From SIG603 sp964370115 (GTDB lineage Bacteria; Bacillota; Clostridia; Oscillospirales; Acutalibacteraceae), in contig CAYJIA010000066.1 in assembly GCA_964370115.1 (NCBI GenBank), positions 1 through 9,809 of the forward strand: a stretch of 9,809 nucleotides of DNA, in the 5' to 3' direction. Of this stretch, positions 1 through 6,259 are shown one piece after another. The stretch's first letter is position 1. Every line of letters begins with the position of its first letter. Under the pieces are notes generated by a model. The model did no database searches, was not told the origin of the DNA, and saw only the letters and a list, made by a program, of their open reading frames with translations. A program made the position numbers and the translations under genes.

Positions 1-71
1 ATTAGTCCTTAGCCTTTAGCCAATATTAAGTATATACCTTATAAAATAATTTTTCAATAAAAAATCAAAAC

Positions 72-109
72 TTGAAGTTAATTTGAACTTTGGTTGAAGT
101 TCAGTTGAG
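72..109 (+). promoter_or_regulatory. Array of four TTGAA elements at 11-bp spacing (copy 1)
   Basis: TTGAA occurs at 72, 83 and 94, and TTGAG at 105, each exactly 11 bp after the last, so all lie on one face of the helix. Direct repeats at about 11 bp are the usual operator form for OmpR/PhoB-family response regulators; LytTR regulators use repeats about two turns apart. The array ends about ten bases before a likely -10 box and no proper -35 hexamer is present. That geometry fits an activator replacing the -35 contact. The regulator is not in the window, so its identity is inference. Confidence 0.6.
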
Positions 110-116
110 AGAGGCA

Positions 117-125
117 TGTGATAAT
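117..125 (+). promoter_or_regulatory. Likely extended -10 box of the first peptide gene
   Basis: TGT followed by GATAAT (120-125) forms an extended -10 element (5 of 6 matches to TATAAT plus an upstream TG). No -35 hexamer lies at normal distance; the TTGAA array occupies that region. A similar GATAA hexamer follows the second array. Start of transcription would be near 131-134, giving a leader of about 40 bases before the gene at 175. Confidence 0.45.
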
Positions 126-174
126 AAGCTCACAAAATCAAAAACAAACAAAACTTGAAAGGCGGTTGACTGTT

Positions 175-276
175 ATGAGAAAAACATGGACAAGAGAAAG
201 ACACGGTGAGTTAAGGGTTTTAGCTACAGCCTTACCAGTTCTGATAATTGTAGTTATTGTTGCAATATTTATTTAA
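175..276 (+). CDS. Small basic single-span membrane peptide, 33 aa (paralogue 1)
   Basis: I do not recognise this peptide. The ATG at 175 follows AAAGGCGG (158-165), a usable ribosome binding site at nine bases, and the frame closes at TAA 274-276. Residues 1-14 are polar and net basic (R2, K3, R7, R9, R14 against E8, E12). Residues 15-33 are wholly hydrophobic apart from T18 and P21, long enough for one membrane helix. There is no cleavage site or cysteine, so it probably stays in the membrane with its basic end in the cytoplasm. Residues 20-33 (LPVLIIVVIVAIFI) match the C-terminus of the second peptide at 8 of 14 positions. Alternatives are a leaderless bacteriocin-like peptide or a type I toxin. 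The paralogue, ribosome binding site and promoter support a real gene. Confidence 0.72.
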   Translation: MRKTWTRERHGELRVLATALPVLIIVVIVAIFI

Positions 277-289
277 CAAAAAACAAAAC

Positions 290-327
290 TTGAACTTAAT
301 TTGAAGCTTAGTTGAAGTTTAGTTGAA
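290..327 (+). promoter_or_regulatory. Array of four TTGAA elements at 11-bp spacing (copy 2)
   Basis: TTGAA occurs at 290, 301, 312 and 323, all perfect and exactly 11 bp apart, 218 bp downstream of the first array. The 11-base unit is close to TTGAAGTTTAG. All four elements are intact here, whereas the first array ends in TTGAG, so this copy may be the stronger site. It lies between the two peptide genes and would drive the second peptide, the helical protein and the ABC transporter. A response-regulator operator is the best reading; a neutral 11-bp minisatellite is the main alternative. Confidence 0.6.
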
Positions 328-335
328 GATTAGAA

Positions 336-341
336 GATAAA
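336..341 (+). promoter_or_regulatory. Possible -10 box of the second peptide/ABC operon
   Basis: GATAAA at 336-341 is the counterpart of the GATAAT box after the first array and starts 13 bases after the last TTGAA start (15 in copy 1). TAAACT at 338-343 is an overlapping alternative with the same 15-base spacing as copy 1. No normal -35 box is present. The call rests mainly on similarity between the two copies. Confidence 0.35.
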
Positions 342-371
342 CTGTAATCACACAAACGGAGGGAAGAAAAA

Positions 372-482
372 ATGTTTAGAAGAAGACGAAGAGTAGTTGT
401 CGTAAGAAGACGAAGAATGGGTTGCTTTACACTGATACTACCAGTATTAATGGTAGTTGGAATTATAGCAATGCTAATATAG
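372..482 (+). CDS. Arg-rich single-span membrane peptide, 36 aa (paralogue 2)
   Basis: The family is not known to me. The ATG at 372 is preceded by GGAGGG (358-363) at eight bases, a strong ribosome binding site, and the frame ends with TAG 480-482. The N-terminus has two arginine clusters, R3-R7 and R12-R15, separated by four valines. A short M-G-C-F-T linker with C18 leads into a hydrophobic stretch (residues 19-36) that can form one membrane helix. Residues 23-36 (LPVLMVVGIIAMLI) match the first peptide. The arginine-rich head should keep the N-terminus inside. It lies 19 bases before the helical protein gene and appears to be the first gene of the ABC operon. It could be a transporter accessory subunit, a sensor peptide or an exported cationic peptide; the sequence does not decide. 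Confidence 0.78.
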   Translation: MFRRRRRVVVVRRRRMGCFTLILPVLMVVGIIAMLI

Positions 483-501
483 AGAAAAAGGAGAAGTAAA
501 A

Positions 502-816
502 ATGTTTGGGTTTAGAAATAAAGAAGCAAAAGCAAAAATAGATGACTTTAAAGAAAACTTGAAATACTGTGACAGTCTTAAAGAAGAAATTGAAACACAG
601 ATAGATATTAATCGTAGCCTAGAGGCCGAAAAGGTAGAAGAGGCGAAAACTACATTAGCATTATTTGATGGACTTAAAAATGAAATTCTTTCATTAAAAA
701 ATAACCCGCACTTAAAGCCAAAAGAAAAAATAATTGCGATTTCAAATAAAAAATTAGATGTAGATAAAGCGAGATTAGAGCTAGAAAAAATAAATAAATT
801 ATTGGAGGAGAACTAA
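502..816 (+). CDS. Small charged helical (coiled-coil-like) protein, 104 aa
   Basis: No family is recognised. The ATG at 502 has AAGGAG (488-493) eight bases upstream. The protein is rich in Lys and Glu, with no signal peptide or membrane segment, so it should be cytoplasmic. Residues about 4-65 look like one long amphipathic helix with a single cysteine (C23). A break at N67-N68-P69-H70 and P73 separates it from a second helix (about 76-103), suggesting a helical hairpin or short coiled coil. The stop codon (814-816) lies one base before the ATG of the ABC transporter, and the transporter's GGAGGAG site (804-810) lies inside this gene, so the two are probably translationally coupled. A cytoplasmic partner or regulator of the ATPase is a reasonable inference. 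Confidence 0.8.
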   Translation: MFGFRNKEAKAKIDDFKENLKYCDSLKEEIETQIDINRSLEAEKVEEAKTTLALFDGLKNEILSLKNNPHLKPKEKIIAISNKKLDVDKARLELEKINKLLEEN

Positions 817-817
817 A

Positions 818-3604
818 ATGTTACAGGTAAAAAACATTCATAAAGAATACAAATTGGGAGAACTCAATCAGGTGGCGCTAAACAGTGTTAGCCTAGACTT
901 AAGAGACAGCGAGTTTGTCTCAATTCTAGGGCCTAGTGGCTCTGGTAAAACCACACTTTTAAATATTATCGGAGGTCTCGATAAATACGACGACGGCGAC
1001 CTTATAATTAACGGTGTGTCTACAAAAAACTATAAAGATAGAGACTGGGATACTTACAGAAACCATACTATAGGATTTATTTTCCAAAGTTATAATCTTA
1101 TAGGGCACCAAACTATTTTGTCAAACGTCGAGCTTGCGCTTACCATAGGTGGTGTGTCAAAGGCGGATAGAAAAAAACGTGCTAAAGAAGCACTTGTAAA
1201 AGTTGGACTTAAGGACCATATAAGTAAAAAGCCAAATCAATTATCTGGTGGTCAAATGCAAAGGGTTGCTATTGCTAGGGCGCTTGTGAATGACCCTGAC
1301 ATACTTTTAGCCGACGAGCCAACAGGTGCGCTTGATACAGAGACTAGCGTGCAAATCATGGAGCTTTTAAAGGAAGTGGCAAAAGAAAAACTTGTGGTAA
1401 TGGTTACACATAACCCAGAACTTGCCGAAGAATACTCAACACGTATAATAAAACTAAAAGACGGTAATATAGTAGGAGATACAAATCCATATAAAGCAGA
1501 AAATAAAATAGCTGAGGCGACAGCTAGAAACAATAAAAAACTTTCAAAGATGAAAAGGCTTACCACTTTTGCACTGAGCTTAAGTAACCTTAATACAAAG
1601 AAAAAGCGTACACTTTTAACAGCCTTTGCAGGTTCAATAGGAATTATAGGCATAGCGCTCATACTTTCACTTTCAAACGGTGTTAATGCATATATTAACG
1701 ACCTTCAAAAAGACACTATGGCGTCTTATCCGATTACTATATCGGCAGAATCTATAGATATGAGTGCTGCAATGGGCGCAGGTCCTATCGGTGTGCCTGC
1801 AGGTGATGACGAACTAAGCAGTGATGAAATCCATGCGGACTTTGGGAATCTAGAAAGCGCAAACAATATGACCATCACAAATAACTTAACACCATTTAAA
1901 GTGTATTTGGATGATGAAAACAGCGAAATTGCACAGTACTTAGGCGAAGAGGGTGTGCAGTACAGCTATGACACAAGCTTTTCTGTGTACACCTATGACA
2001 AAGATGAAGAGTTTATAAATACAGATACAGATGCTTCTGAACTTTTAGACAACTCAAACGACATGATGGCTATGATGGGTGGTGCGGGCGATCCGACACA
2101 AATGATGTCTATGATGAGCGGAGGCGGTTCGTCAAACGGTGCAGAAAATTTCTCTCAAATAACACCTAGTTCCGACGGTTCACCGATAAACGATGCAGTG
2201 TATGACAATTACGATATGATAAACGGCGACTGGCCACAAAACTATGACGAAGTGCTATTGGTACTTGATGAAAATAATTCTGTGTCTGCTGAGACACTTT
2301 ATCAGCTAGGACTTATCACAGGTGATGAGTACGAAGAGTACGCACAGCTTATAGAAGACGGGGAAGAGACACCTGAAATTAACTTTAGCTATGAAGATGC
2401 GCTAAATCAAAGTTTTTATCTTCTTACAAACAGCGACAAATACCTAGAAAATGACGAAGGCCGATTTGTGCTGACAGAAGAAGAGAATATCGTGACAACA
2501 GACGAGGTTATGGACAGGGCACAGGAACTTAAAATAGTAGGCGTTATAGCTCCTAAAGAAGAGGCAGCCGATGCAAGTCTTCAAACAAGTATCGCATATA
2601 CATCACTTTTGACAGATTATATCATTGAGACAAGCAATGAGAGCGATGTAATAAAGGCGCAAGAAGAAAATCCAGAAGTAAACGTGATAACATCTGTCGC
2701 TTTTGAGGCAGAGGACGATGCAGAAAAAATTGATACTACAATAGAATTTTTAGGAAATCTTAACACAGCAAATAAGGCGGATATGTACTCACTAGTAATG
2801 TACTATTCATCACAAAATGAGGAAGAAACAGAAGAGACAACAGAAGAGTCACAACAGCAAATGCCAGCACAAACAGCTCAGGCTCCAGAAATGGACGATG
2901 AAACAATGGCTATGATGCTTGATACTTGGGTGGCAGAAACACCTGATGAGCAAGTACTACTTCAAATTCACAAAGATTTCTTAGGCGAGAGTTCATACGA
3001 AGAAAATCTTAATAAATTCGGCAAAGTAAATTACGACACACCAAGCGCAATAAATATCTATTCAGATAGCTTTGAGGGTAAAGATGGAATAACTTTAAGC
3101 ATTGAAAATTACAATGCAACACAAGATGAGGAAAACCAAATTGTATATGTCGACTATGTAGAGTCGCTGACATCTGCAATGACAACTATGGTTGACACAG
3201 TTTCATATGTGCTTATAGCTTTCGTGGCTGTATCGCTTGTTGTGTCTTGCATAATGGTTGGAATCATAACCCATATCTCTGTAATAGAAAGAACAAGAGA
3301 AATCGGCGTACTAAGAGCACTTGGTGCATCAAAGAGAAATATCTCTCAAGTATTTAACGCAGAGACATTTATAATAGGACTTTGCTCAGGACTTATTGGT
3401 ATAGGAGCAACAATCTTAATTAACATACCAGTAAATGCAATTATCGCAAATCTTGTAGGAAATACATCTGTAAGCGTAGGCTTACAATGGGAAGCAGCTT
3501 TAGTGCTAATGGCTATAAGCGTTGTAGTAACTGTTATTGGCGGATTGCTACCATCTAAAAAAGCAGCACAAAAAGACCCAGTTCTAGCTCTTAGAAGTGA
3601 GTGA
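818..3604 (+). CDS. MacB-like ABC transporter, ATPase-permease fusion with giant acidic extracellular insert, 928 aa
   Basis: The N-terminal ATPase is complete: Walker A GPSGSGKTT (38-46), Q-loop Q90, signature LSGGQ (142-146), Walker B ILLADEP (162-168), D-loop GALD (170-173) and H198. A linker rich in Lys and Asn leads to TM1 (about 265-287). An extracellular region of about 500 residues follows, then three closely spaced helices (about 795-817, 847-872, 892-912) with the FtsX-type EIGVLRALGA motif (828-837). This ATPase-TM1-ectodomain-TM2-4 order is that of type VII (MacB-like) mechanotransmission transporters, which drive extracellular conformational work more than bulk transport. The ectodomain (291-790) has about 108 Asp/Glu against 15 Lys/Arg by hand count. 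It has Met-rich stretches at 413-433 and 692-700. Known MacB ectodomains are much shorter. No membrane-fusion protein lies nearby. Likely roles are resistance to, or sensing or export of, a cationic peptide; the substrate is unknown. Confidence 0.93.
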   Translation: MLQVKNIHKEYKLGELNQVALNSVSLDLRDSEFVSILGPSGSGKTTLLNIIGGLDKYDDGDLIINGVSTKNYKDRDWDTYRNHTIGFIFQSYNLIGHQTILSNVELALTIGGVSKADRKKRAKEALVKVGLKDHISKKPNQLSGGQMQRVAIARALVNDPDILLADEPTGALDTETSVQIMELLKEVAKEKLVVMVTHNPELAEEYSTRIIKLKDGNIVGDTNPYKAENKIAEATARNNKKLSKMKRLTTFALSLSNLNTKKKRTLLTAFAGSIGIIGIALILSLSNGVNAYINDLQKDTMASYPITISAESIDMSAAMGAGPIGVPAGDDELSSDEIHADFGNLESANNMTITNNLTPFKVYLDDENSEIAQYLGEEGVQYSYDTSFSVYTYDKDEEFINTDTDASELLDNSNDMMAMMGGAGDPTQMMSMMSGGGSSNGAENFSQITPSSDGSPINDAVYDNYDMINGDWPQNYDEVLLVLDENNSVSAETLYQLGLITGDEYEEYAQLIEDGEETPEINFSYEDALNQSFYLLTNSDKYLENDEGRFVLTEEENIVTTDEVMDRAQELKIVGVIAPKEEAADASLQTSIAYTSLLTDYIIETSNESDVIKAQEENPEVNVITSVAFEAEDDAEKIDTTIEFLGNLNTANKADMYSLVMYYSSQNEEETEETTEESQQQMPAQTAQAPEMDDETMAMMLDTWVAETPDEQVLLQIHKDFLGESSYEENLNKFGKVNYDTPSAINIYSDSFEGKDGITLSIENYNATQDEENQIVYVDYVESLTSAMTTMVDTVSYVLIAFVAVSLVVSCIMVGIITHISVIERTREIGVLRALGASKRNISQVFNAETFIIGLCSGLIGIGATILINIPVNAIIANLVGNTSVSVGLQWEAALVLMAISVVVTVIGGLLPSKKAAQKDPVLALRSE

Positions 3605-3636
3605 AATTAGTTTATTATAGTTTATAGTTGATAGTA

Positions 3637-3681
3637 AATGCTGTCGCAGACTAGTTAAACGGTTTGCGACAGCATTATTTT
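3637..3681 (+). terminator. Intrinsic terminator of the peptide/ABC operon
   Basis: A perfect 12-bp stem (3637-3648 with 3665-3676, core GCTGTCGC) with a 16-base loop begins 32 bases after the ABC transporter stop. ATTTT follows (3677-3681), so the U-tract is short, but the stem is strong. It separates the operon from the desulfoferrodoxin gene, which has its own promoter. Confidence 0.8.
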
Positions 3682-3701
3682 GGTTATATGCAAAATAATA
3701 T

Positions 3702-3730
3702 TTGACATGCGTTGAAACGTTTAGTATAAT
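3702..3730 (+). promoter_or_regulatory. Consensus sigma-A promoter of the desulfoferrodoxin gene
   Basis: TTGACA (3702-3707) and TATAAT (3725-3730) are separated by 17 bases, a perfect consensus match. The spacer holds an 8-bp palindrome, AAACGTTT (3715-3722), that could be a small operator or chance. Such a promoter predicts strong basal expression. Confidence 0.9.
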
Positions 3731-3752
3731 ATGCTTAAATATTAATCTAAAT

Positions 3753-3759
3753 GGAGGAG
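3753..3759 (+). promoter_or_regulatory. Ribosome binding site that fixes the desulfoferrodoxin start
   Basis: GGAGGAG lies six bases before the ATG at 3766. The upstream in-frame ATG at 3751 overlaps this site and has no ribosome binding site of its own, so it is not the start. Confidence 0.9.
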
Positions 3760-3765
3760 AAAATT

Positions 3766-4149
3766 ATGCAAAACAAAACCAGATTTTACAAATGTGAGGC
3801 TTGTGGCAATATTGTAGGGATTATCGAAAGTGCCGGAGTTCCTCTGATGTGCTGTGGAACGCCTATGGAAGAACTAGTAGCAAATTCTGTAGACGCCGCA
3901 ACAGAAAAGCATATACCTCTTGTAGAGGTCGATGGTGATACAATATGTGTCACGGTAGGAAGTGTGGAGCATCCAATGCTTGAAGAGCACTTTATTGACT
4001 ACATCTACCTTGAAACAGAAAACGGGGGACAAAGGAAAGCACTAAAACCAGGAATGCCTCCAAAATGTAAATTTAAAGTTGTCGAGGACAAACCAATTGC
4101 GGTTTATGCTTATTGTAATTTGCACGGTCTATGGAAAAAAGAAATTTAA
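3766..4149 (+). CDS. dfx: Desulfoferrodoxin (two-iron superoxide reductase), 127 aa
   Basis: This cytoplasmic enzyme reduces superoxide to hydrogen peroxide without releasing oxygen, using electrons usually delivered by rubredoxin; it is typical of anaerobes. The N-terminal desulforedoxin domain has C10, C13, C29 and C30, the FeS4 centre I ligands. The C-terminal domain has the centre II set H49, H69, H75, C117 and H120, with catalytic E47 and K48 just before H49. These positions match the classic 2Fe enzymes almost residue for residue. The start at 3766 is chosen because of the GGAGGAG site and because family members begin a few residues before the FYKCE motif; the ATG at 3751 would add five residues that overlap the ribosome binding site. 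It is a single-gene unit with its own consensus promoter and a strong terminator just after the stop. Confidence 0.97.
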   Translation: MQNKTRFYKCEACGNIVGIIESAGVPLMCCGTPMEELVANSVDAATEKHIPLVEVDGDTICVTVGSVEHPMLEEHFIDYIYLETENGGQRKALKPGMPPKCKFKVVEDKPIAVYAYCNLHGLWKKEI

Positions 4150-4150
4150 T

Positions 4151-4196
4151 AAAGCTAAAGAGGCTGTGACGAATTTTCGTCACAGCCTCTAGCTTT
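4151..4196 (+). terminator. Strong hairpin terminator after desulfoferrodoxin
   Basis: A 13-bp perfect stem (4159-4171 with 4178-4190, core GAGGCTGTGACG) is extended by a further 6 bp (4151-4156 with 4191-4196) past a two-base bulge. It begins one base after the stop codon. The trailing T-run is weak (CTTTAAAA). It sits between convergent genes, so it may also stop readthrough from the other strand. Confidence 0.8.
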
Positions 4197-4391
4197 AAAA
4201 CTATGAAATTGTAGGGCAAGGGCTCTGCTCTTGCTTTGCCTAAGAAAACTTTTTTTCGTGCAAAAAGTTTTCTCTTTTGAATGCTGTGCAAAATTCACTT
4301 TCAAAAATGCGTTTCTAAGGATAAGATTTCGTTTTCTGCGGAAAACGACAAAGGCTCTGCCTTTTGAAACCGAAATTTTTTGAAAAAATTT
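4197..4391. repeat. Chain of palindromes in the convergent intergenic region
   Basis: No gene is seen here. At least five inverted repeats follow each other: GCAAG/CTTGC around 4218-4233; a perfect 12-bp stem 4243-4254 with 4262-4273; an 8-bp stem 4329-4336 with 4341-4348 and a TGCG loop; AAAGGC/GCCTTT 4350-4364; and a 9-bp AT palindrome 4373-4391. The string GGCTCTGC appears twice (4221-4228 and 4353-4360). The density of hairpins exceeds what one terminator needs and suggests an intergenic palindromic repeat element or its remains. The distal hairpins (4350-4391) could also terminate the minus-strand phosphate transporter gene. Confidence 0.5.
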
Positions 4392-4417
4392 AGTAAAACT
4401 TTTAATGTCTAATCATC

Positions 4418-6205
4418 TTAAGCCTTAATTTTATTTAGATATTGATCTTCATAGATTTTTGTAAGACCTATATACTCAAGAGTGTTGTCCTCGTGGATGT
4501 TTTTTCTGTATTCATGGTAATTTAAAGTGTCATTACCGCTGTTAAAGCCTAGAATATAGATTGCAATATTTGAGCAGTGGTCGGAAATTCTTTCAAAATT
4601 AGCAAGGGTCTCAAGGAAGATAAGACCGCCGTCTACTGAACATTTGCCGGCTTTTAGTCTTTCTATATGTTTGACCTTTAGTATCTCAACCATGCCGTCT
4701 ATGATTTCTTCTAGAGGTTCAATTCTTTTTGAAAGCTCGATATCATTTGTTTCAAAAGCCTTATGCGCCATCTTAACTATGTCTAAAACCGCTTGATGCA
4801 TAATCTCGAACTCGTTAAGTGCGCTTTGAGAGAAACTGGATTTGTTTTCAAACATGCCTTGTGCCTCTTCGACTAAGTTGATTGAATAGTCGCCGATACG
4901 CTCGAATTCGGAGATGATTTTAAGTTGATGTGTAATCGTTTTGCTTTCTATGTCAGTGAGTTCTTCGTCTGTAAGAGTAATGAGATAATTGTTGATTTTG
5001 TCATCCATTCTGTCTATGGTGTCCTCAAGCTCGAATATACTGTCGCACTGTTTTCTATCAAAGCTTTTAAACATTTGGAAAGTTTTTGAGAAATTGTCAA
5101 GCGCATAGCTGCCCATAGAAGATATTACGTGGTGAGATTGAGTAAGTGCAAATGATGGAGACTGTGCAAAACGTGGCTCCAATAGAGCAAGGTCGCCTTC
5201 CGCTTTTTGACCGTTGTGAGAAGATTTATCTTTGATGGTAAATTTCGCAAGTTTTTCAAGCAGTGAAGCAAATGGAATAAATACCACGGTTATAACTACA
5301 TTGAATATTGTGTGGAAGTTAGCGATACCACCCATGTCTATGGCGTCGTTCCAAAATGCAAATCCAACAGTATACTGGAAGATATAAACAGCAGATAAGA
5401 ACACCACTGTGCCTATGACGTTAAAGTAAAGGTGAACCATTGCAGCACGTCTTGCGTTTTTAGTAGCGCCGATACTTGATAAAAGTGAAGTTACACAAGT
5501 ACCGATGTTTTGTCCCATGATAATTGGGAAAGCTGAAGAATAGGTGATTACACCTGTTGAAGAAAGCGCTTGTAAAATACCAACAGAAGCCGAAGAACTT
5601 TGTACTAAGGCTGTGATGAAAGTACCTGCAAGTACACCTAGTATTGGGTTTGAAAGCGTTGCGAAAATTTCTGCGAAAAGTGGTAGTTCGCTTAAAGGTT
5701 TAACGGCATCGGTCATTATAAACATACCGGTAAAAAGTATACCGAAGCCCAAGAAGATTTCGCCTGTGATTTTACGTTTTTTGTTTTTTGATACCATGAA
5801 TAAAAGAACGCCTATAATAATAATAATAGGTGCGATAGTGGTAGGCTTTATAAGTTCTAGTGCAAAGCTTACGCTTTCATTGCTATCAAGTTCTGCAAGA
5901 CGCAAGATTTGACCTGTGATGGTAGTACCGATATTTGCACCCATGATGATACCAACGGCACCACGAAGTTTTAAAATACCAGCATTTACAAGACCTACAA
6001 CGATAACCGTCGTGGCAGACGAGCTTTGCACGGCTGCGGTAACGACAATACCAAGTAGAATTCCTTTGAATAGATTGTTAGTGATTTTTTCAAGTGTTTT
6101 CTCAAGCTTGCCGCCAGCGACTTTTTCAAGATTGGTTCCAAGCATTGACATACCAAACAAGAACAGTCCCAGACCGCCCAGCATGGTGATGATTTCAATA
6201 ATCAT
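4418..6205 (-). CDS. Na+/phosphate cotransporter with C-terminal PhoU-like domain, 595 aa
   Basis: The first about 320 residues form the membrane part of the NptA/PNaS family, with the characteristic inverted duplication: QSSSA at 60-64 and again at 202-206, each followed by a glycine-rich NIGT segment (GANIGTTITG 89-98, GQNIGTCVTS 231-240). Residues about 350-560 are a cytoplasmic PhoU-like helical domain with two ExxxD-type metal motifs, FERIGDYSINL (434-444) and FERISDHCSNI (537-547). The same layout and similar length are found in E. coli YjbB, linked to phosphate flux across the membrane. Direction of transport and ion coupling here are inferred from family. The start at 6205 has AGAGG (6217-6221) about 11 bases upstream, a little far. 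It has its own consensus promoter and no operon partner. Confidence 0.93.
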   Translation of the reverse strand: MIIEIITMLGGLGLFLFGMSMLGTNLEKVAGGKLEKTLEKITNNLFKGILLGIVVTAAVQSSSATTVIVVGLVNAGILKLRGAVGIIMGANIGTTITGQILRLAELDSNESVSFALELIKPTTIAPIIIIIGVLLFMVSKNKKRKITGEIFLGFGILFTGMFIMTDAVKPLSELPLFAEIFATLSNPILGVLAGTFITALVQSSSASVGILQALSSTGVITYSSAFPIIMGQNIGTCVTSLLSSIGATKNARRAAMVHLYFNVIGTVVFLSAVYIFQYTVGFAFWNDAIDMGGIANFHTIFNVVITVVFIPFASLLEKLAKFTIKDKSSHNGQKAEGDLALLEPRFAQSPSFALTQSHHVISSMGSYALDNFSKTFQMFKSFDRKQCDSIFELEDTIDRMDDKINNYLITLTDEELTDIESKTITHQLKIISEFERIGDYSINLVEEAQGMFENKSSFSQSALNEFEIMHQAVLDIVKMAHKAFETNDIELSKRIEPLEEIIDGMVEILKVKHIERLKAGKCSVDGGLIFLETLANFERISDHCSNIAIYILGFNSGNDTLNYHEYRKNIHEDNTLEYIGLTKIYEDQYLNKIKA

Positions 6206-6259
6206 AAATTAGCATACCTCTTCTTAATAAAAATTTAACATGTTTTTCACATAAATTTA

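Larger units (their letters stand above)
61..326. repeat. Direct repeat of a promoter/leader segment, copies at 61-108 and 279-326
   Basis: Two 48-base segments, 61-108 and 279-326, align without gaps with 42 of 48 positions identical by hand count, offset 218 bp. Each begins with an A-rich stretch and a CAAAACTTGAA string and continues through four TTGAA elements. Each is followed by a GATAA hexamer and a short gene for a related membrane peptide. This indicates a tandem duplication of a whole promoter-plus-gene unit, not chance similarity. The CAAAACTTGAA string occurs a third time at 149-159, just before the first peptide gene, and is followed by TTGAC 11 bp further on. Confidence 0.85.

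Noticed and set aside
166..174. TTG start three codons upstream for the first peptide
   Set aside because: It directly abuts the AAAGGCGG site, leaving no room for initiation; the ATG at 175 has normal spacing.
72..327. CRISPR-like repeat array
   Set aside because: The units are only 11 bp, contiguous, without unique spacers of normal size, and each array precedes a promoter and gene.
175..482. Firm call of type I toxin-antitoxin loci
   Set aside because: Size and hydrophobicity fit, but I see no convincing antisense RNA promoter opposite the peptides, and the operon link to an ABC transporter is atypical; kept only as an alternative.
1252..1662. 136-codon open frame on the minus strand
   Set aside because: It lies wholly within the well-supported ABC ATPase/TM1 coding region, has low-complexity Ser/Phe/Val-rich composition and no gene-like context.
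3751..3765. Upstream in-frame ATG giving desulfoferrodoxin five extra residues
   Set aside because: It overlaps the GGAGGAG ribosome binding site that serves the ATG at 3766, and family proteins start near the FYKCE motif.
4073..4291. 72-codon minus-strand frame across the desulfoferrodoxin end and the hairpin region
   Set aside because: It reads through a terminator stem and palindromes, overlaps a confident gene and resembles no protein family.
5544..6212. Two open frames on the plus strand opposite the cotransporter
   Set aside because: They are antisense shadows of a hydrophobic membrane protein gene with intact family motifs and lack ribosome binding sites worth noting.
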